This document shows, in pieces, positions 1 to 12,200 of a stretch of 64,000 bases of DNA. Origin of the DNA: Bifidobacterium actinocoloniiforme DSM 22766 (GTDB lineage Bacteria > Actinomycetota > Actinomycetes > Actinomycetales > Bifidobacteriaceae); contig NZ_CP011786.1 of the NCBI RefSeq assembly GCF_001263395.1, positions 1,178,001 through 1,242,000 on the forward strand, given 5' to 3'. Below the pieces are notes generated by a model. It was not told where the DNA came from, ran no database searches, and saw only the letters and a program-made list of their open reading frames with translations. Every line of letters begins with the position of its first letter. Position 1 is the first letter of the stretch. A program made the position numbers and the translations under genes.

Positions 1-142
1 GCAGGAGGATGGATAGGAGAGCCGCCAGGATGAAAGCCACCCAACGACCGGGACGGGCCCGCTTGCGCTCGATGTCCGCCAGGGAGTACTCGGAGTCGGC
101 GATTGTGGCCTCCGGATGGGCCGATACCTTTCGCTCACTCAA
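1..142 (-). CDS. Membrane protein, N-terminal fragment (cut by window edge)
   Basis: Reading the minus strand from a TTG at 142 gives an open frame to the window edge. It has a polar N-terminus, then a basic RKRARPGR-like stretch around residues 27-38, then the start of a hydrophobic segment (WVAFILAALLSILL). A purine-rich GGAAGGGAG lies about 7 nt upstream of the TTG; an in-frame ATG at 166 is the alternative start. This looks like a type II membrane anchor or the first helix of a polytopic protein. The family cannot be named from about 47 residues. It is divergent from the DUF6020-like gene at 552. Confidence 0.55.
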   Translation of the reverse strand, partial: MSERKVSAHPEATIADSEYSLADIERKRARPGRWVAFILAALLSILL

Positions 143-166
143 CCGCTGTCTCCCTTCCGCTGGCAT

Positions 167-537
167 GGTTACCCAGCTTTACCGCTCACATGAACTCCCG
201 GTCGTCGGCGTCCCGCCACCGGAGGAGCCGACGCGCGAACACAGAATCAGGATACCCTCAACCAGGGCCCAACTGCCAGCCGCGCGAGGACCGTTGCCGA
301 CAAATCCAGCCGGCCCAGTCAATGGATCGCGCCGGACGCCCAAGCGGATTAGGACCTTGGCGGGCGAAGCGCCCTTGGACGGCTGCCGCTGGTCCTACCC
401 CATCGTAACCCCTCACCGGGTTGGACAACTGTGCGCAGCGATGTTTGGCACCGTGCTCCACGGCCAGCGCAACCATCAAGCCATCCAGGCCCCCGCCCCG
501 CACCCTCCCTAGGCCGGGCGCTGGCCGGCAGTCGGGA
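167..537. other. Intergenic region, nothing recognised
   Basis: About 370 bp between the divergent membrane-protein genes. Short frames exist on both strands but none has a ribosome-binding site, family motifs or convincing codon use. I see no RNA gene. It may hold promoter elements or decayed sequence. Confidence 0.4.
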
Positions 538-543
538 TAGAAT
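538..543 (+). promoter_or_regulatory. -10 box (TAGAAT) for a probable leaderless mRNA
   Basis: TAGAAT ends 8 nt before the ATG at 552, and no Shine-Dalgarno sequence can fit between them. The spacing suits transcription starting at or next to the start codon. No clear -35 is visible. Confidence 0.5.
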
Positions 544-551
544 CGGTACCG

Positions 552-2552
552 ATGATCACCGGATTACGAGCTTCTTGGACCACCCACGAACCAGACGCGC
601 CCGCGTCCCGCCCGGCAGGGTCGGTCGCGGAGCGCCGGCGCACGCGCACCCAAGTCCCCTGCTGGATCGGGTGGACGCTGGCGGCGCTGGCTTGCGCCTG
701 GATTGCCCTCTGCACGGCGGTCGGTCCCATTTACCGGGCTGACGGCTCGATAGCCGACTTCGGCCCGCCCAACTGGCTCATCCTCCTGGGCGTTTTCGCC
801 GCATCCCTAGGCCTGGTGGCCAAGCTGGCCGCAATCGGCAGACGGCGTGGGAAAGCCAGGCAGTCGGCGCAGGCGGCCGGCGGGGCTGGCCTCTCCGGCC
901 CGATTCCTGCGATAGGCGCGGGCCGCCAGGGTTGGCTCCACGGCCGCGCCCGCTTGGAAGCTTGGTCCGCGACATCCCCCCTCATGCGGTTGCTTGGAAG
1001 GGCCGTGACCCGCGCCACCCGAAGCTGGCGAACGATCATGCTGGTCCTGCTGCTCGGATGGGCCTGGGCGTGGATCACTTTAGTGGCGGCCTATGGCGCC
1101 GATCTGATCTCCCAATCCAGGGAGGTGACCTCCTGGCTGGCCCAGCTGAACGGGGAGAGCCTGCCCTACCGCCAAGGGTCCACGATTATGGACGTCTACC
1201 CCACGGCCCACTACCTATGGCCGACGCACCCCACCTACTTGACCGACCAGCACAACCTGCCGCTGACCCTCCTTTACGGCGGCTCGCTCGCCCTTTCCCG
1301 GCGGCTGACCGGCGCCAGCGATTTGGCCATCATCATCCTGGCTGGTCTGCAAGTGGTCTTCGCCACCTTCTGCGCCGCCGCCAGCGCCAACCGCTTCCTT
1401 CAGCCGGCCCAGGCCTGCCGACTGCCCCAGAGCAGCGGCCAGCCGGACATGAAGCCTGCTGGACCCCTGGCTCGGGTGGCAATCCTCCTGGTCCTCCTGG
1501 TTTGCCCGCTGATTGTGTTCAGCACCATCAGCTTGACCAAGTCCCCCCTGTTCGCCTGGGCCTTCCTTTGGTGGATGGGCATTGGCTATGAGCTGCGCCT
1601 GACGAGGGCCGCCGGCCAGGGACTGCGCGCCCGTTCCAAGCTGGCTCTCCTGATTGCCACCCTGGTCATGCTGGCCTCGGCCAAGTACGCGGTCTATATC
1701 GTGGCGGTCCAGCTCCTGCTCGCCCTCCTGACCGACCGCCGGCGGTGGATGACCTACCTGCTCACGCTCCTGGCCCCGCTTTTGGTCTTTGAAGCCTGCA
1801 TGGGGGGCTTGTTCGCCACGGGCGCGGTGATCAAGGGGGACTCCATCGAGGGCAAGGGCATACAGCTCCAGCAGATCGCCCGTGTGGCCCAACGCGACCC
1901 CTCCGCCATCCCCGCTGCCGCGCGGGTGAATCTGGCGCCGATCATGGACCTGGACGCGGCCGGTTTCGCTTACTACCCCAACGACGCGGACCGGGTCAAG
2001 TCCTCCGGCAACAGCTCTAAGGTGGTCGTCTACCGTTGGAGGACCGTCACCGCAGGCGACATGAAAGACTTCAACCGGGCCTGGGCGCAGATCGGCCGCC
2101 AGGCTCCGACCATCTACTTGGACGCCTTCCTGGCCAAATGCTATGGCTATTTCGACCTGACCGACCACGCCTACGTGCCGATGGCTTATTACGTCAGCAA
2201 TGGTTATGTCCAACAGGATTCGGCCTGGATCAAGTACTGGTGCCACGGCTGGCGGGACCGGGTGGCCTGGTTCGCCTGCGTTTGGACCTCCACGCCCATC
2301 CTAGGCTGGCCAGCTTCCGGCAATTTCTGGGTCGTGTCCAGCCTGCTCCTGCTGGCCTACGAAGCCGCTCGCGGCCGCTGGAGGGACATCCTGGGCCAGG
2401 TTCCCCTGATCCTCCTCATGGGCGTCATGATCGCCGCCCCCGCGAACAACTTCGAGCGCCACATGCTCCCCCTGGTCTTCACCCTCCCCTTCCTGGTCAT
2501 CGCTGCCCGCCGCGCCCAGCCCGGTCCCTCCCATTCGCCCAGCGGTCGGTGA
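552..2552 (+). CDS. Polytopic membrane protein, DUF6020-like
   Basis: A 666-residue protein with many hydrophobic segments. The first is near residues 37-59, further helices follow through about residue 430, and two or three more lie near the C-terminus. A hydrophilic block at about 430-560, predicted outside the membrane, separates the two sets. The stretch around residues 215-235 (DVYPTAHY, then TDQHNLP) and the helix layout resemble the actinobacterial DUF6020 family, possibly GT-C-like glycosyltransferases; that link is inference. The ATG at 552 is preceded by TAGAAT at 8 nt and has no RBS, so it is probably leaderless. It converges on rplA and shares the terminator at 2606-2647. Confidence 0.75.
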   Translation: MITGLRASWTTHEPDAPASRPAGSVAERRRTRTQVPCWIGWTLAALACAWIALCTAVGPIYRADGSIADFGPPNWLILLGVFAASLGLVAKLAAIGRRRGKARQSAQAAGGAGLSGPIPAIGAGRQGWLHGRARLEAWSATSPLMRLLGRAVTRATRSWRTIMLVLLLGWAWAWITLVAAYGADLISQSREVTSWLAQLNGESLPYRQGSTIMDVYPTAHYLWPTHPTYLTDQHNLPLTLLYGGSLALSRRLTGASDLAIIILAGLQVVFATFCAAASANRFLQPAQACRLPQSSGQPDMKPAGPLARVAILLVLLVCPLIVFSTISLTKSPLFAWAFLWWMGIGYELRLTRAAGQGLRARSKLALLIATLVMLASAKYAVYIVAVQLLLALLTDRRRWMTYLLTLLAPLLVFEACMGGLFATGAVIKGDSIEGKGIQLQQIARVAQRDPSAIPAAARVNLAPIMDLDAAGFAYYPNDADRVKSSGNSSKVVVYRWRTVTAGDMKDFNRAWAQIGRQAPTIYLDAFLAKCYGYFDLTDHAYVPMAYYVSNGYVQQDSAWIKYWCHGWRDRVAWFACVWTSTPILGWPASGNFWVVSSLLLLAYEAARGRWRDILGQVPLILLMGVMIAAPANNFERHMLPLVFTLPFLVIAARRAQPGPSHSPSGR

Positions 2553-2605
2553 GGCACAGCCGCGCGAACTGCCATCCGGCCGCGCGGCAGGCAGCAGAGA
2601 ACGCG

Positions 2606-2647
2606 AAAGGCCCGGAACCAACCGGGATTGGTTGGTTCCGGGCCTTT
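2606..2647. terminator. Strong bidirectional terminator hairpin
   Basis: A perfect 18-bp inverted repeat (AAAGGCCCGGAACCAACC and its complement) with a 6-nt loop lies between the convergent DUF6020-like gene and rplA. The A/T ends provide a U-tract in both directions. Confidence 0.85.
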
Positions 2648-2667
2648 AAAGAGGCGCTAGCCTTACC

Positions 2668-3357
2668 TTACAGAGTAGCCAGGTCCAGGGGGACGCCGGG
2701 GCTCATGGTGGAGGCGATGGTGGCCTTGGTGATGTAGCGGCCCTTGACGGTGGCCGGCTTCAGGCGCTTGATCTCCTCGCTGACCGCGTGGAAGTTCTCG
2801 GCCAGAGCCTGCTCCTCGAAGGAGGACTTGCCAATCAGGAAGGACAGGTTGCCGTTCTTGTCGACGCGGAACTCAATCCTGCCGCCCTTGATCTCCTTGA
2901 CGGCCTTGGCGACATCCATGGTCACGGTGCCAGTCTTGGGGTTAGGCATCAAGCCGCGGGGACCCAGGACACGGCCTAGGCGGCCGACCTTGCCCATCAT
3001 GTCAGGCGTAGCCACCACGGCGTCGAAGTCCAGGTAGCCGCCAGCGACCTTGGTCACCAGCTCGTCGTCGCCGACCTCGTCGGCGCCAGCCTCAGCGGCG
3101 GCTGTGGCCTGCGGACCACGGGCGAAGACCAGGACCTTGACGGTCTTGCCGGTGCCGTTGGGCAGGTTGACCGTGCCGCGAATCAGCTGGTCGGCCTTGC
3201 GCGGGTCAACGCTCAGACGGTAGACGGCCTCGACGCTCTCGTCGAAACCATACTTCGGCATGGTCTTGATCAGCGCGATGGCCTCTTCCGGGGTGTAGAG
3301 GTTGGAGCGGTCAATCTTTTCGAGCGCCTCGCGGTACTTCTTGGAACGCTTTGTCAT
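2668..3357 (-). CDS. rplA: 50S ribosomal protein L1
   Basis: 229 residues, the normal length for bacterial L1. It begins [16 protein letters not shown] and carries the conserved core [16 protein letters not shown] near residues 130-145. L1 binds 23S rRNA at the L1 stalk and in many bacteria represses its own L11-L1 operon by binding the mRNA. It lies 56 bp downstream of rplK on the same strand, so the two are almost certainly co-transcribed, ending at the hairpin at 2606-2647. A good RBS (AGGAGAAGC) precedes the ATG. Confidence 0.97.
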   Translation of the reverse strand: MTKRSKKYREALEKIDRSNLYTPEEAIALIKTMPKYGFDESVEAVYRLSVDPRKADQLIRGTVNLPNGTGKTVKVLVFARGPQATAAAEAGADEVGDDELVTKVAGGYLDFDAVVATPDMMGKVGRLGRVLGPRGLMPNPKTGTVTMDVAKAVKEIKGGRIEFRVDKNGNLSFLIGKSSFEEQALAENFHAVSEEIKRLKPATVKGRYITKATIASTMSPGVPLDLATL

Positions 3358-3413
3358 CTGCTTCTCCTATCAGCAGTCGCGGTGCGGGCTAGCGTGGCCC
3401 TACCGCCAAACTT

Positions 3414-3848
3414 TCAGTCGGTGACGGTGATGCCCATGGAACGGGCGGTGCCTTCGATGATCTTCATGCCAGCCTCGACGTCGCGCGCCGACAGGTCGGG
3501 CATCTTGGTCTCGGCGATCTCGCGCACCTGGGCCTTGGTGACCGAACCGACCTTGGTGGTCAGCGGGTTGCCAGCGCCCTTTTGCACACCGGCTGCCTTG
3601 CGGAGCAAATCCGCGGCGGGCGGGGTCTTAGTGATGAAGGTGAAGGAGCGATCCTCGAAAACGGTGATCTCGACGGGGATGACCTGACCCATCTTGTCCT
3701 TGGTCGCATCATTGTAGGCCTTGCAGAAGTCCATGATGTTGACGCCGTGAGAACCCAACGCCGGGCCCAGCGGCGGAGCCGGGTTGGCCTTGCCGGCCTC
3801 GATCTGCAGCTTGATGAGCGCAGTGACTTTCTTCTTCTTTTGAGGCAT
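3414..3848 (-). CDS. rplK: 50S ribosomal protein L11
   Basis: 144 residues, full length. The N-terminal domain contains [21 protein letters not shown], the proline-rich region that contacts EF-G and RelA and is targeted by thiopeptides. The C-terminal rRNA-binding domain holds the GTARSMGI motif near the end. L11 forms the GTPase-associated centre with 23S rRNA. First gene of the rplK-rplA pair, 141 bp downstream of nusG. RBS AGAAAGAAGAAGC precedes the ATG. Confidence 0.97.
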   Translation of the reverse strand: MPQKKKKVTALIKLQIEAGKANPAPPLGPALGSHGVNIMDFCKAYNDATKDKMGQVIPVEITVFEDRSFTFITKTPPAADLLRKAAGVQKGAGNPLTTKVGSVTKAQVREIAETKMPDLSARDVEAGMKIIEGTARSMGITVTD

Positions 3849-3989
3849 TGCTGCTTCTTCTTTCTAGGAAGCGGTCTGTCGAAAGCGCGAAGCCTTCTCC
3901 CGCAACTATTACTTTCCGGCGCCCTGGACTAAGCCCTGGTCGCCAAGCCTTATCAGTATGCCACCCGCTGGAGACGGGCGGCGTCCAAT

Positions 3990-4904
3990 TCAGACGATCT
4001 TCTCGACCTGGTCGAAGCCCAGCTCGACCGGCGTATCGCGGCCGAAAATCGAGACCAGCACAGTGAGTTTTTGCGTAGTGGGCTCCACTTCGGAGACCGC
4101 TGCAGCCATCGTGGCGAATGGGCCCTCGGTGACGGTAACCTGATCGCCAACCTGGAAGGAGACCTCGACCGTGCGCTTCTTGGCGGCGGCGGGCTTATCG
4201 CCTGCGGCCTTGAGCGCTTCGGACGCGATCATCGGGGCCATCATCTTGACGACCTCCTTGTTCGACAGGGGCGTCGGGTCCTTGGTGGGTCCGACGAAGC
4301 CGGTCACGCCTTCGGTGTCCTTGACGATGCGGCGGGCGTTATCCTCCGGCCACATGCGAATCAGCACATAGCCAGGCACACGGACGCGGCTCACGACCTT
4401 CTTGCCCTTGTCGGTATGCTTCTCGACCTCTTCCATCGGCACCTCGACTTGGAAGATTTGGTCTTCCAGGCCGAAGGAGACGACGCGGGACTCGATGTTC
4501 GCCTTGACACGCTTCTCGTAGCCCGAGTAAGTGTGCAGGACGTACCACTTGCCTTCCAAGGTGCGCAGTTGCTTGGAGAATTCATCGACGGCCTTCTGAC
4601 CGGCGTCCTCCTGCCCGGAATCAGCCTGCGCTTCCTGCCCTTCAGGCTGAGGGGTTTGCGGGTTCTGACCGTCAGCCGCTTCAGCGGCCTCATTGGCGGC
4701 TTGGTGGACTTGCTCTTGCTCAGGCGCATCGGCCGATTGAACGGCTTCGCCTTCGGCCTGGTCTGGCCCCTCGACGGAGTCGGCCTGGCTGGCGTTCTCT
4801 TGCGGAGTGGGCGCGCCCTGCTCGGTCGCCGGGGTTGCGTTTGCGGCGAGGGCTTCAAACCCCTGAGCCTCATTCATCGCATCCGCCATTTGATCATCAC
4901 TCAT
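3990..4904 (-). CDS. nusG: Transcription termination/antitermination protein NusG
   Basis: About 304 residues from the ATG at 4904 (AAGGTGG upstream); a GTG at 4916 would add four residues. The NGN domain starts around residue 115 ([20 protein letters not shown]) and a KOW domain ([13 protein letters not shown]) lies near the C-terminus. NusG binds RNA polymerase, affects pausing and Rho termination, and couples to ribosomal protein S10. The first ~110 residues are an acidic, Gln/Ala/Glu-rich, probably disordered extension absent from the ~180-residue E. coli protein but usual in actinobacteria. It sits between secE and rplK in the conserved bacterial order. Confidence 0.96.
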   Translation of the reverse strand: MSDDQMADAMNEAQGFEALAANATPATEQGAPTPQENASQADSVEGPDQAEGEAVQSADAPEQEQVHQAANEAAEAADGQNPQTPQPEGQEAQADSGQEDAGQKAVDEFSKQLRTLEGKWYVLHTYSGYEKRVKANIESRVVSFGLEDQIFQVEVPMEEVEKHTDKGKKVVSRVRVPGYVLIRMWPEDNARRIVKDTEGVTGFVGPTKDPTPLSNKEVVKMMAPMIASEALKAAGDKPAAAKKRTVEVSFQVGDQVTVTEGPFATMAAAVSEVEPTTQKLTVLVSIFGRDTPVELGFDQVEKIV

Positions 4905-4945
4905 GTAAAGAGCCACCTTTTCGCAAATCTACAAGTCTGTATGAA

Positions 4946-5173
4946 TCAGCCGAAGACCAGCATGACCAGCTTGCCCAGGCCGAAATCGAGAACCGTCACG
5001 AAGACCATCAGGAAGAGGACGAAGATGAACACGGCCACGGACCAGCCGAGAAGCTCCTTGCCGGTCGGCGCCACCACCTTGCGAATCTCGTCAATCACCT
5101 GCTTGATGAACATGCCGATACGCTTGAAGATATTGGGCCTCTTCTGTTCAGAAGCCTGAGCCTTCTTAGCCAT
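4946..5173 (-). CDS. secE: Preprotein translocase subunit SecE
   Basis: 75 residues from the ATG at 5173, which has AAGGA five nt upstream. Longer in-frame starts at 5179 and 5236 are unlikely because the last runs into the tRNA. The protein has a short polar N-terminus, the amphipathic motif FIKQVIDEIRKVVAPTGKEL and a single C-terminal transmembrane helix (AVFIFVLFLMVFVTVL), the minimal actinobacterial SecE. SecE clamps SecY in the membrane translocon. It lies between tRNA-Trp and nusG. Confidence 0.96.
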   Translation of the reverse strand: MAKKAQASEQKRPNIFKRIGMFIKQVIDEIRKVVAPTGKELLGWSVAVFIFVLFLMVFVTVLDFGLGKLVMLVFG

Positions 5174-5206
5174 ATCCATCCTTCGCTTGTTCCTGGAACC
5201 AACCAT

Positions 5207-5282
5207 TGGCAGGGAAGGCGGGACTCGAACCCACAACCTACGGTTTTGGAGACCGTTGCGCTACCAATTGCGCCACTTCCCT
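5207..5282 (-). tRNA. trnW: tRNA-Trp (CCA anticodon)
   Basis: The minus strand folds into a full cloverleaf. The acceptor stem AGGGAAG pairs with CTTCCCT, the anticodon loop is CTCCAAA giving CCA, and the T-arm contains GGTTCGAGTCC. The discriminator G is followed by an encoded CCA. It lies directly upstream of secE, as in many actinobacteria. Confidence 0.96.
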
Positions 5283-5499
5283 AAGGAGATATTTGCCCAT
5301 CCTACCCGGCCGGGTGGATACCGTTGGGCAGGGCGAGGTAAACCGCCAAGTTTCTACTGTAGCCCAAGCCTCCGATTCCGTCCACCCGCGCCGCCCGGTA
5401 GTGTCGCGCCCAGAGCGAACGTATGAATTCCCCCACTGATTCTCCGCCGGGCCCCAACCCAGCCGTGACCGGCAAAACGCAGGCGGCCGGGGCTACGGG

Positions 5500-6633
5500 T
5501 CACAGGAGGACCAGGTCATCCCGGTGAACGAAAGGATGGGCGTATTGCCGACCGTAGCGGCGGGACAATTCACTGGTCGTACGGCCCATCAGGTGTACCG
5601 CCTCCTCCGCGTCGTAGGCCGAAACCCCTTTGGCCAAGGGGCGACCGGACTCGTCACGAATCCAAACCGGGTCTCCGGCGGAGAACTCCCCCTCCACCCC
5701 AGTCACGCCTGCGGGCAAAAGACTGGCTCGACCGCCGTGGACCGCCCGTGCGGCACCGGCATCAGCCTGGTAGGAACCGCGCGGGGCCGAAGCGAATTTA
5801 ATCCACAGGCGGCGCGCGCTCCCCCGGTGCTTGACCGGGGCGAACACGGTACCCACAGGGTCGCCGAAGAGGGCCGGACCAGCCAGGCTGGCCTTGGTCA
5901 TCAGGACCGGGATGCCGGAGACCGCGCCAATGCGTGCCGCCTCCAGCTTGGTGGTCATGCCTCCGGTGCCCAGGCCTGAGGTGGAGCCTTCCGCGTCAAT
6001 CGACTCCATCGTTTGGACCACATCGGGCACGAACGCGACCTTCCTGGCCCCCGAGCGAGAAGGCGGCTCGGTGTACAGGGCGTCCACATCGGTCAGGAGG
6101 ACCAGGGCATCGGCGCGCACGATGTTCGCCACCAGCGCGGAGAGGCGGTCATTGTCGCCGAAACGAATCTCGTTCGAGGCCAGTGCGTCGTTCTCGTTGA
6201 CAATCGCCACGACGCCCAGGTCCAGCAAGCGGCCCAGGGTACGGCGCGCGTTGCGATATTGGGTGGCTTGGCGGGTGTCTTGGGCCGTCAGGAGGATTTG
6301 GCCCACCTTGAGCCCGTAAGACGCGAAAGCGGTTTCGTAATGGGCCATCAGCACGCCCTGGCCCACGGAGGCCGTTGCTTGCTGGGTCGCCAGGTCGTCG
6401 GGGCGCTCGGAGAAGCCCAGGGAGCCGAAACCGGCCGCTATGGCGCCGGAGGAGACCAGGACCAGCCGCGCCCCTTGGAGACAGACCCGGGCCAGGGCGC
6501 CGACCAGGGCCTGCAAACGCTCCGGGCGTAGATGGCCACTGGGCGAAGTCAGCGAGGAGGAGCCGACCTTGACCACTAGGGTGCGCGCCTGGGCCACAGC
6601 CCTGCGCACCGCCTCCTCATCCATCTTGGTCAT
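5500..6633 (-). CDS. proB: Glutamate 5-kinase
   Basis: 377 residues. The amino-acid-kinase domain starts TLVVKVGSSSLT (residues ~18-29). It includes LVSSGAIAAGFGSLG, the substrate-loop region NENDALASNEIRFGDNDRLSALVA and LLTDVDALYT. A C-terminal PUA domain (~285-377) gives the full ProB length. It phosphorylates L-glutamate as the first and feedback-inhibited step of proline synthesis. It lies 108 bp downstream of obg on the same strand, the common actinobacterial rplU-rpmA-obg-proB order. RBS-like AAGGGCG precedes the ATG. proA is not adjacent. Confidence 0.96.
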   Translation of the reverse strand: MTKMDEEAVRRAVAQARTLVVKVGSSSLTSPSGHLRPERLQALVGALARVCLQGARLVLVSSGAIAAGFGSLGFSERPDDLATQQATASVGQGVLMAHYETAFASYGLKVGQILLTAQDTRQATQYRNARRTLGRLLDLGVVAIVNENDALASNEIRFGDNDRLSALVANIVRADALVLLTDVDALYTEPPSRSGARKVAFVPDVVQTMESIDAEGSTSGLGTGGMTTKLEAARIGAVSGIPVLMTKASLAGPALFGDPVGTVFAPVKHRGSARRLWIKFASAPRGSYQADAGAARAVHGGRASLLPAGVTGVEGEFSAGDPVWIRDESGRPLAKGVSAYDAEEAVHLMGRTTSELSRRYGRQYAHPFVHRDDLVLL

Positions 6634-6741
6634 GACGCCCTTCCCGAAGCCCCTACCGCGCCCACGGCCGACCCGAGGCGGCCAACCCGTCAGCCTGCCG
6701 CACCCTTCGGTCGCGTTAGCCGACCGCAGCGCACCGCCGCC

Positions 6742-8442
<1,701 letters not shown>

Positions 8443-8469
8443 TCATCGGGCTGGCACGGGGTTACTACG

Positions 8470-8499
8470 AAAAAAGCCGCGTCCAATCGGGGCGCGGCT
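8470..8499 (-). terminator. Rho-independent terminator downstream of rpmA
   Basis: On the minus strand AGCCGCG and CGCGGCT form a 7-bp stem around an 11-nt loop, followed directly by six T residues. It lies between rpmA (stop at 8527) and obg (start at 8418). Confidence 0.8.
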
Positions 8500-8526
8500 A
8501 TAAAAGGTTCGTTCCGGGCTATTCGC

Positions 8527-8778
8527 TCACTCCGAGACGACGTCGACGACCTTGCGGTCCCGGCGCACGCCGAACTTGACGCTGCCGTCAGTCAGCGCGA
8601 ACAGGGTGTGGTCCTTGCCCAGGCCCACGTTCTTGCCGGGGTGGAACTTGGTGCCGCGCTGGCGAACCAAGATGTTGCCCGCGACAACCGCTTCGCCGCC
8701 GAATTTCTTAACGCCCAGGTATTGCGCGTTGGAATCACGACCGTTGCGCGAACTCGACGCGCCCTTCTTGTGTGCCAT
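8527..8778 (-). CDS. rpmA: 50S ribosomal protein L27
   Basis: 83 residues, starting [19 protein letters not shown] with the flexible N-terminal tail that reaches the peptidyl-transferase centre. It continues with [15 protein letters not shown], the L27 signature. There is no Firmicutes-type cleavable N-terminal extension. It follows rplU by 39 bp on the minus strand and ends just before the terminator at 8470-8499. Confidence 0.97.
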   Translation of the reverse strand: MAHKKGASSSRNGRDSNAQYLGVKKFGGEAVVAGNILVRQRGTKFHPGKNVGLGKDHTLFALTDGSVKFGVRRDRKVVDVVSE

Positions 8779-8817
8779 GTCTTGTCCTTTCCCGAATCAA
8801 CGACTCTGCCGACGCGC

Positions 8818-9126
8818 TCAGGCGATGGCGGTGATCTTCACCGCGCTCAGCTGCTGACGGTGACCCTTCCGACGTGCCACGCCGGTCTTGTTCTTGAACT
8901 TCTGAATACGAATCTTCGGGCCCTTGAGCTCGTCGTCCACGACCTCGCCCTTGGCGGAGACCTTGGCCAGGTCCTTGGCCGCCAGTGTCACCTTGGCGCC
9001 GTCCACGACGAGCGCGACCGGGAACTCGACCGCCTCGCCCTTCTTGGCCGCCAGACGGTTGACCTTAATCACGTCACCGACCTGGACCTTCTCCTGATGG
9101 CCGCCGGCCTTAACAATCGCGTACAT
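8818..9126 (-). CDS. rplU: 50S ribosomal protein L21
   Basis: 102 residues, full length. It starts [20 protein letters not shown] and ends with the L21 signature region ([23 protein letters not shown]). L21 binds 23S rRNA. First gene of the rplU-rpmA pair, with rne upstream across a 145-bp gap, the usual actinobacterial order. Confidence 0.97.
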   Translation of the reverse strand: MYAIVKAGGHQEKVQVGDVIKVNRLAAKKGEAVEFPVALVVDGAKVTLAAKDLAKVSAKGEVVDDELKGPKIRIQKFKNKTGVARRKGHRQQLSAVKITAIA

Positions 9127-9271
9127 AGCCCTACCTTTTGTCTGCTTCTAAGCTGCCGCGCCTGAAACCCGGACCCGCCAGGAGGCGGAGCGAACCAGAC
9201 ACCAGCTAATCAGTATATAAGCAGGCGCGCCACCTCGTCAAATGGCAGCGCGCCGACGAAACACGCCCAGT

Positions 9272-12200
9272 CTATGCCTCCTCGGAGACATCGCCTTGGG
9301 AGTCATCGAAACCGGTCGAGGCCCCGTCTTCGGGGGGACCCACGGGAATCGGGAGCCGAGAGCCCTGGCCAGACTCGCGCTCGCCCTCCTCGCCCGCGCC
9401 CTCATCCTGGCCCTCGGAGGCCTTTTCGGCGGCCGCAGCGATCTGCGCCAACTTGGCCTTCACGTCGGGCGAGGAGCCTTTGGGCGCCGAGGACTCCTTG
9501 ACGACCTTGGACCCGTGGCCGTGCTTGTTGGTCTTAACGAACGGGTCGCCGCCCTTGACCGCGTAAGGATCGTCGTACTTGCCGGAGATCGTCGGCTGGT
9601 CATGCAGGAGGAAGCCGCGTCCGCCGCAGGTGGGGCACTCCTCGGAGAAGGCCTCAACCAGGCCCTGCCCCACGCGTTTGCGGGTCATCTGCACCAGGCC
9701 CAGCGAGGTGACCTCGGCCACCTGGTGCTTGGTCCGGTCGCGCGCCAGGCACTCCACCAGCCGGCGCAGCACCAGGTCGCGGTTAGCGGGCAGGACCATG
9801 TCCACGAAGTCGATCATGACCATGCCGCCGATGTCGCGCAGGCGCAGCTGGCGGGCGATCTCCTCGGCCGCCTCCAGGTTGCAGCGGGTCACCGTCTCCT
9901 CAAGCGACTTGCCCTTGCCGATAAAGCGGCCGGTGTTCACGTCGATCGTGGTCATCGCCTCGGTGCGGTCAATGACCAGCGAGCCGCCGGAGGGCAGGTA
10001 GACCTGCCGCTCCATGCCCTTGCGCAGCTGGCTGTCGATCTGCCACTTGTCGAACACGTCCTTGCCCTTGTGGTCCTCCGGGTCCCAGCGCTCAAGCTTG
10101 TCCTTCAGGTCAGGCGCCATCGTGTCCAGGTAGCGCTCGATGTGCTCGTAGACGCGTTCGCCCTGCACGATCAACTGGTTGAAGTCGTCGTTGAAGATGT
10201 CCCTGACCACGCGGATGGCCACGTCCGGCTCGCCTTGCAGGAGCTTGGGACGCTTGCCATGCCAGAACTCCTGGCGCTTGGCTTCGATGTCCTCCCACTG
10301 CCGCTTGAGGTTCTCCAGGTCCTTCTCGATGGCCTCCTCGGAAGCGCCCTCGGCGGCGGTGCGGATGATCACGCCCATGTCTTTGGGGGCGATTTTCGAC
10401 ACGATGGACTTCAGCCTCGTACGCTCCTTGTCGGGCAGCTTGCGCGAGACGCCAGTCATGCCGCCGGAGGGCACGAGCACCAGGAAGCGCCCAGCGAGCG
10501 TCACCTGGGAGGTCAGGCGAGCGCCCTTGTGTCCGATTGGGTCCTTGGTCACCTGCACCAGCACCGGGTCGCCGGACTTGAAGGCCAGCTCGATGCGGCG
10601 GGGCTGCCCCTCCAGGCGGGTGGCGTCCCAGTTGACCTCGCCGGCGTAGAGCACACCGTTGCGGGCCTGGCCTATGTCTACGAACGCGGCCTCCATGCTC
10701 GGCAGCACGTTCTGCACGCGGCCCAGGTAGATATTGCCCACGGAGGAGACTTCGTCGATGTCGGAGACGTAGTGCTCCACCAGGATTCCGTCTTCAATCA
10801 CCGAAATCTGGGTATGGTGCTCCTTCTCCCGCACCACCATCAGCCGGTTCACGTCCTCGCGCCTGGCCAGGAAGTCCTGCTCGATCAGCTGCGTCTGCCG
10901 GCTGCGCTCACGCCGGTTGTCGCGCCGGCGCTGCTTCTTGGCTTCAAGACGGGTGGAGCCCTCGATGTCGGTGATCTCGTCCACGTACTGCTGGCGACGG
11001 GAGCGGCGGCTGGTCTCCTCCTCGGATTCCTTGGAGCCCCGGCGACGACGGCGACGGCGGGTCAGCCCAACCTCCTCCTCGTCGTCCTCGCTCTTGCGCT
11101 TGCGGCGGCGCGAATCGCGTTCGGAGCGCTCGACCCTCTCGGAGCCGGACTCCTCCTCGTCCTCAATCTCGGACCGGCTCCTGCGGCGGCGGGTGACGGG
11201 CTTGGATTCCTCCTCGTCGTCCTCGCCGTCGTCGTCTATGAAGCGAATGTCGTCGTCGCGCAGGTCTTGCTCAATCTGCCCCACCTCGTCGGCGGCGCGG
11301 CGCTCCTCGGCGTTGAGCCTGCGGGACCTGCGGCGGCGGGGCTCTTCCTGGCTCTCGCTGTCCTCGCGCTCATCCCCCTGGTCGCGTTGGTCATCGTCCT
11401 CGCGCTCGGCGACGCGGCGGATGCTGGTGCGTCCCTTGCGGCTGCGGGACCTGCGCGAGGGGCTCCTGCCCGAGGAGCCAGCCTCTTCGTCGTCCTCGTC
11501 GGCGCCTGCCGCGTCCTCGGCCGGAGCGGCCGGGCGGGCGGGGATGATGGGCTCCTGGAAGAGCAGTGAAGTCATAGGCTTGGCGTGCTTGGCGGACGAC
11601 TGGGCCCTGGTGGACCGGGAGCCCCTGGACCCCTTACTGGTCTTGGTCTCCTGGCTTTCGGCGCCCTGAGCGCTCCCGCGTCCGCGCTCGACCTCCTGGG
11701 CCTTGCGTGAGCCCCGGCCGGAGCCCTCCTCCTGGCTCTGGACGCCTTCGGTTTCGGCCTGGCTGGTGGTATCTCCGGCACGATGACGGGCGCTGACCCG
11801 ACGGGTCCTGCTGGGGCGGGGCTCTTCGCCGCCTTGGTTGGCGGCCTCGCCCTCGCCCTGGCTGGAGGCGGCGGACCGGCTGCGACGGCTGGTGGCGCTG
11901 CGGCGGCGGGTCCGGGGCTCTTCGGCCTCATCCTCGCCCTGGCGGCGGCCCTGGTTAGCGCTGGCCTGCTCGTCAGGCTCGTCGTGTTCGTCGACCCGGC
12001 TGGCCCGGCGGGTCCTGCTGCGGCCGCTCGCGCTGCCGGCAGAGCTGGACTGGCTCCTGGCGCTGGCCCGGCGGCGGCTGGCGCGTTCGGGCGCGGCTTC
12101 GCTGGAGGCCGATTCGTCCTCACGTGCAGCGGCGGAGGCGTCGGTGGACTGGTCGGCGCTGTCGGCGGCCCGGCGCGTCCTGCGGCGGGTCCGCTCCCGC

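Noticed and set aside
9242-11569. 775-codon open frame on the plus strand opposite rne
   Set aside because: It mirrors the GC-rich third codon positions of rne, has no RBS or family motifs, and its composition is that of antisense to Arg/Glu codons.
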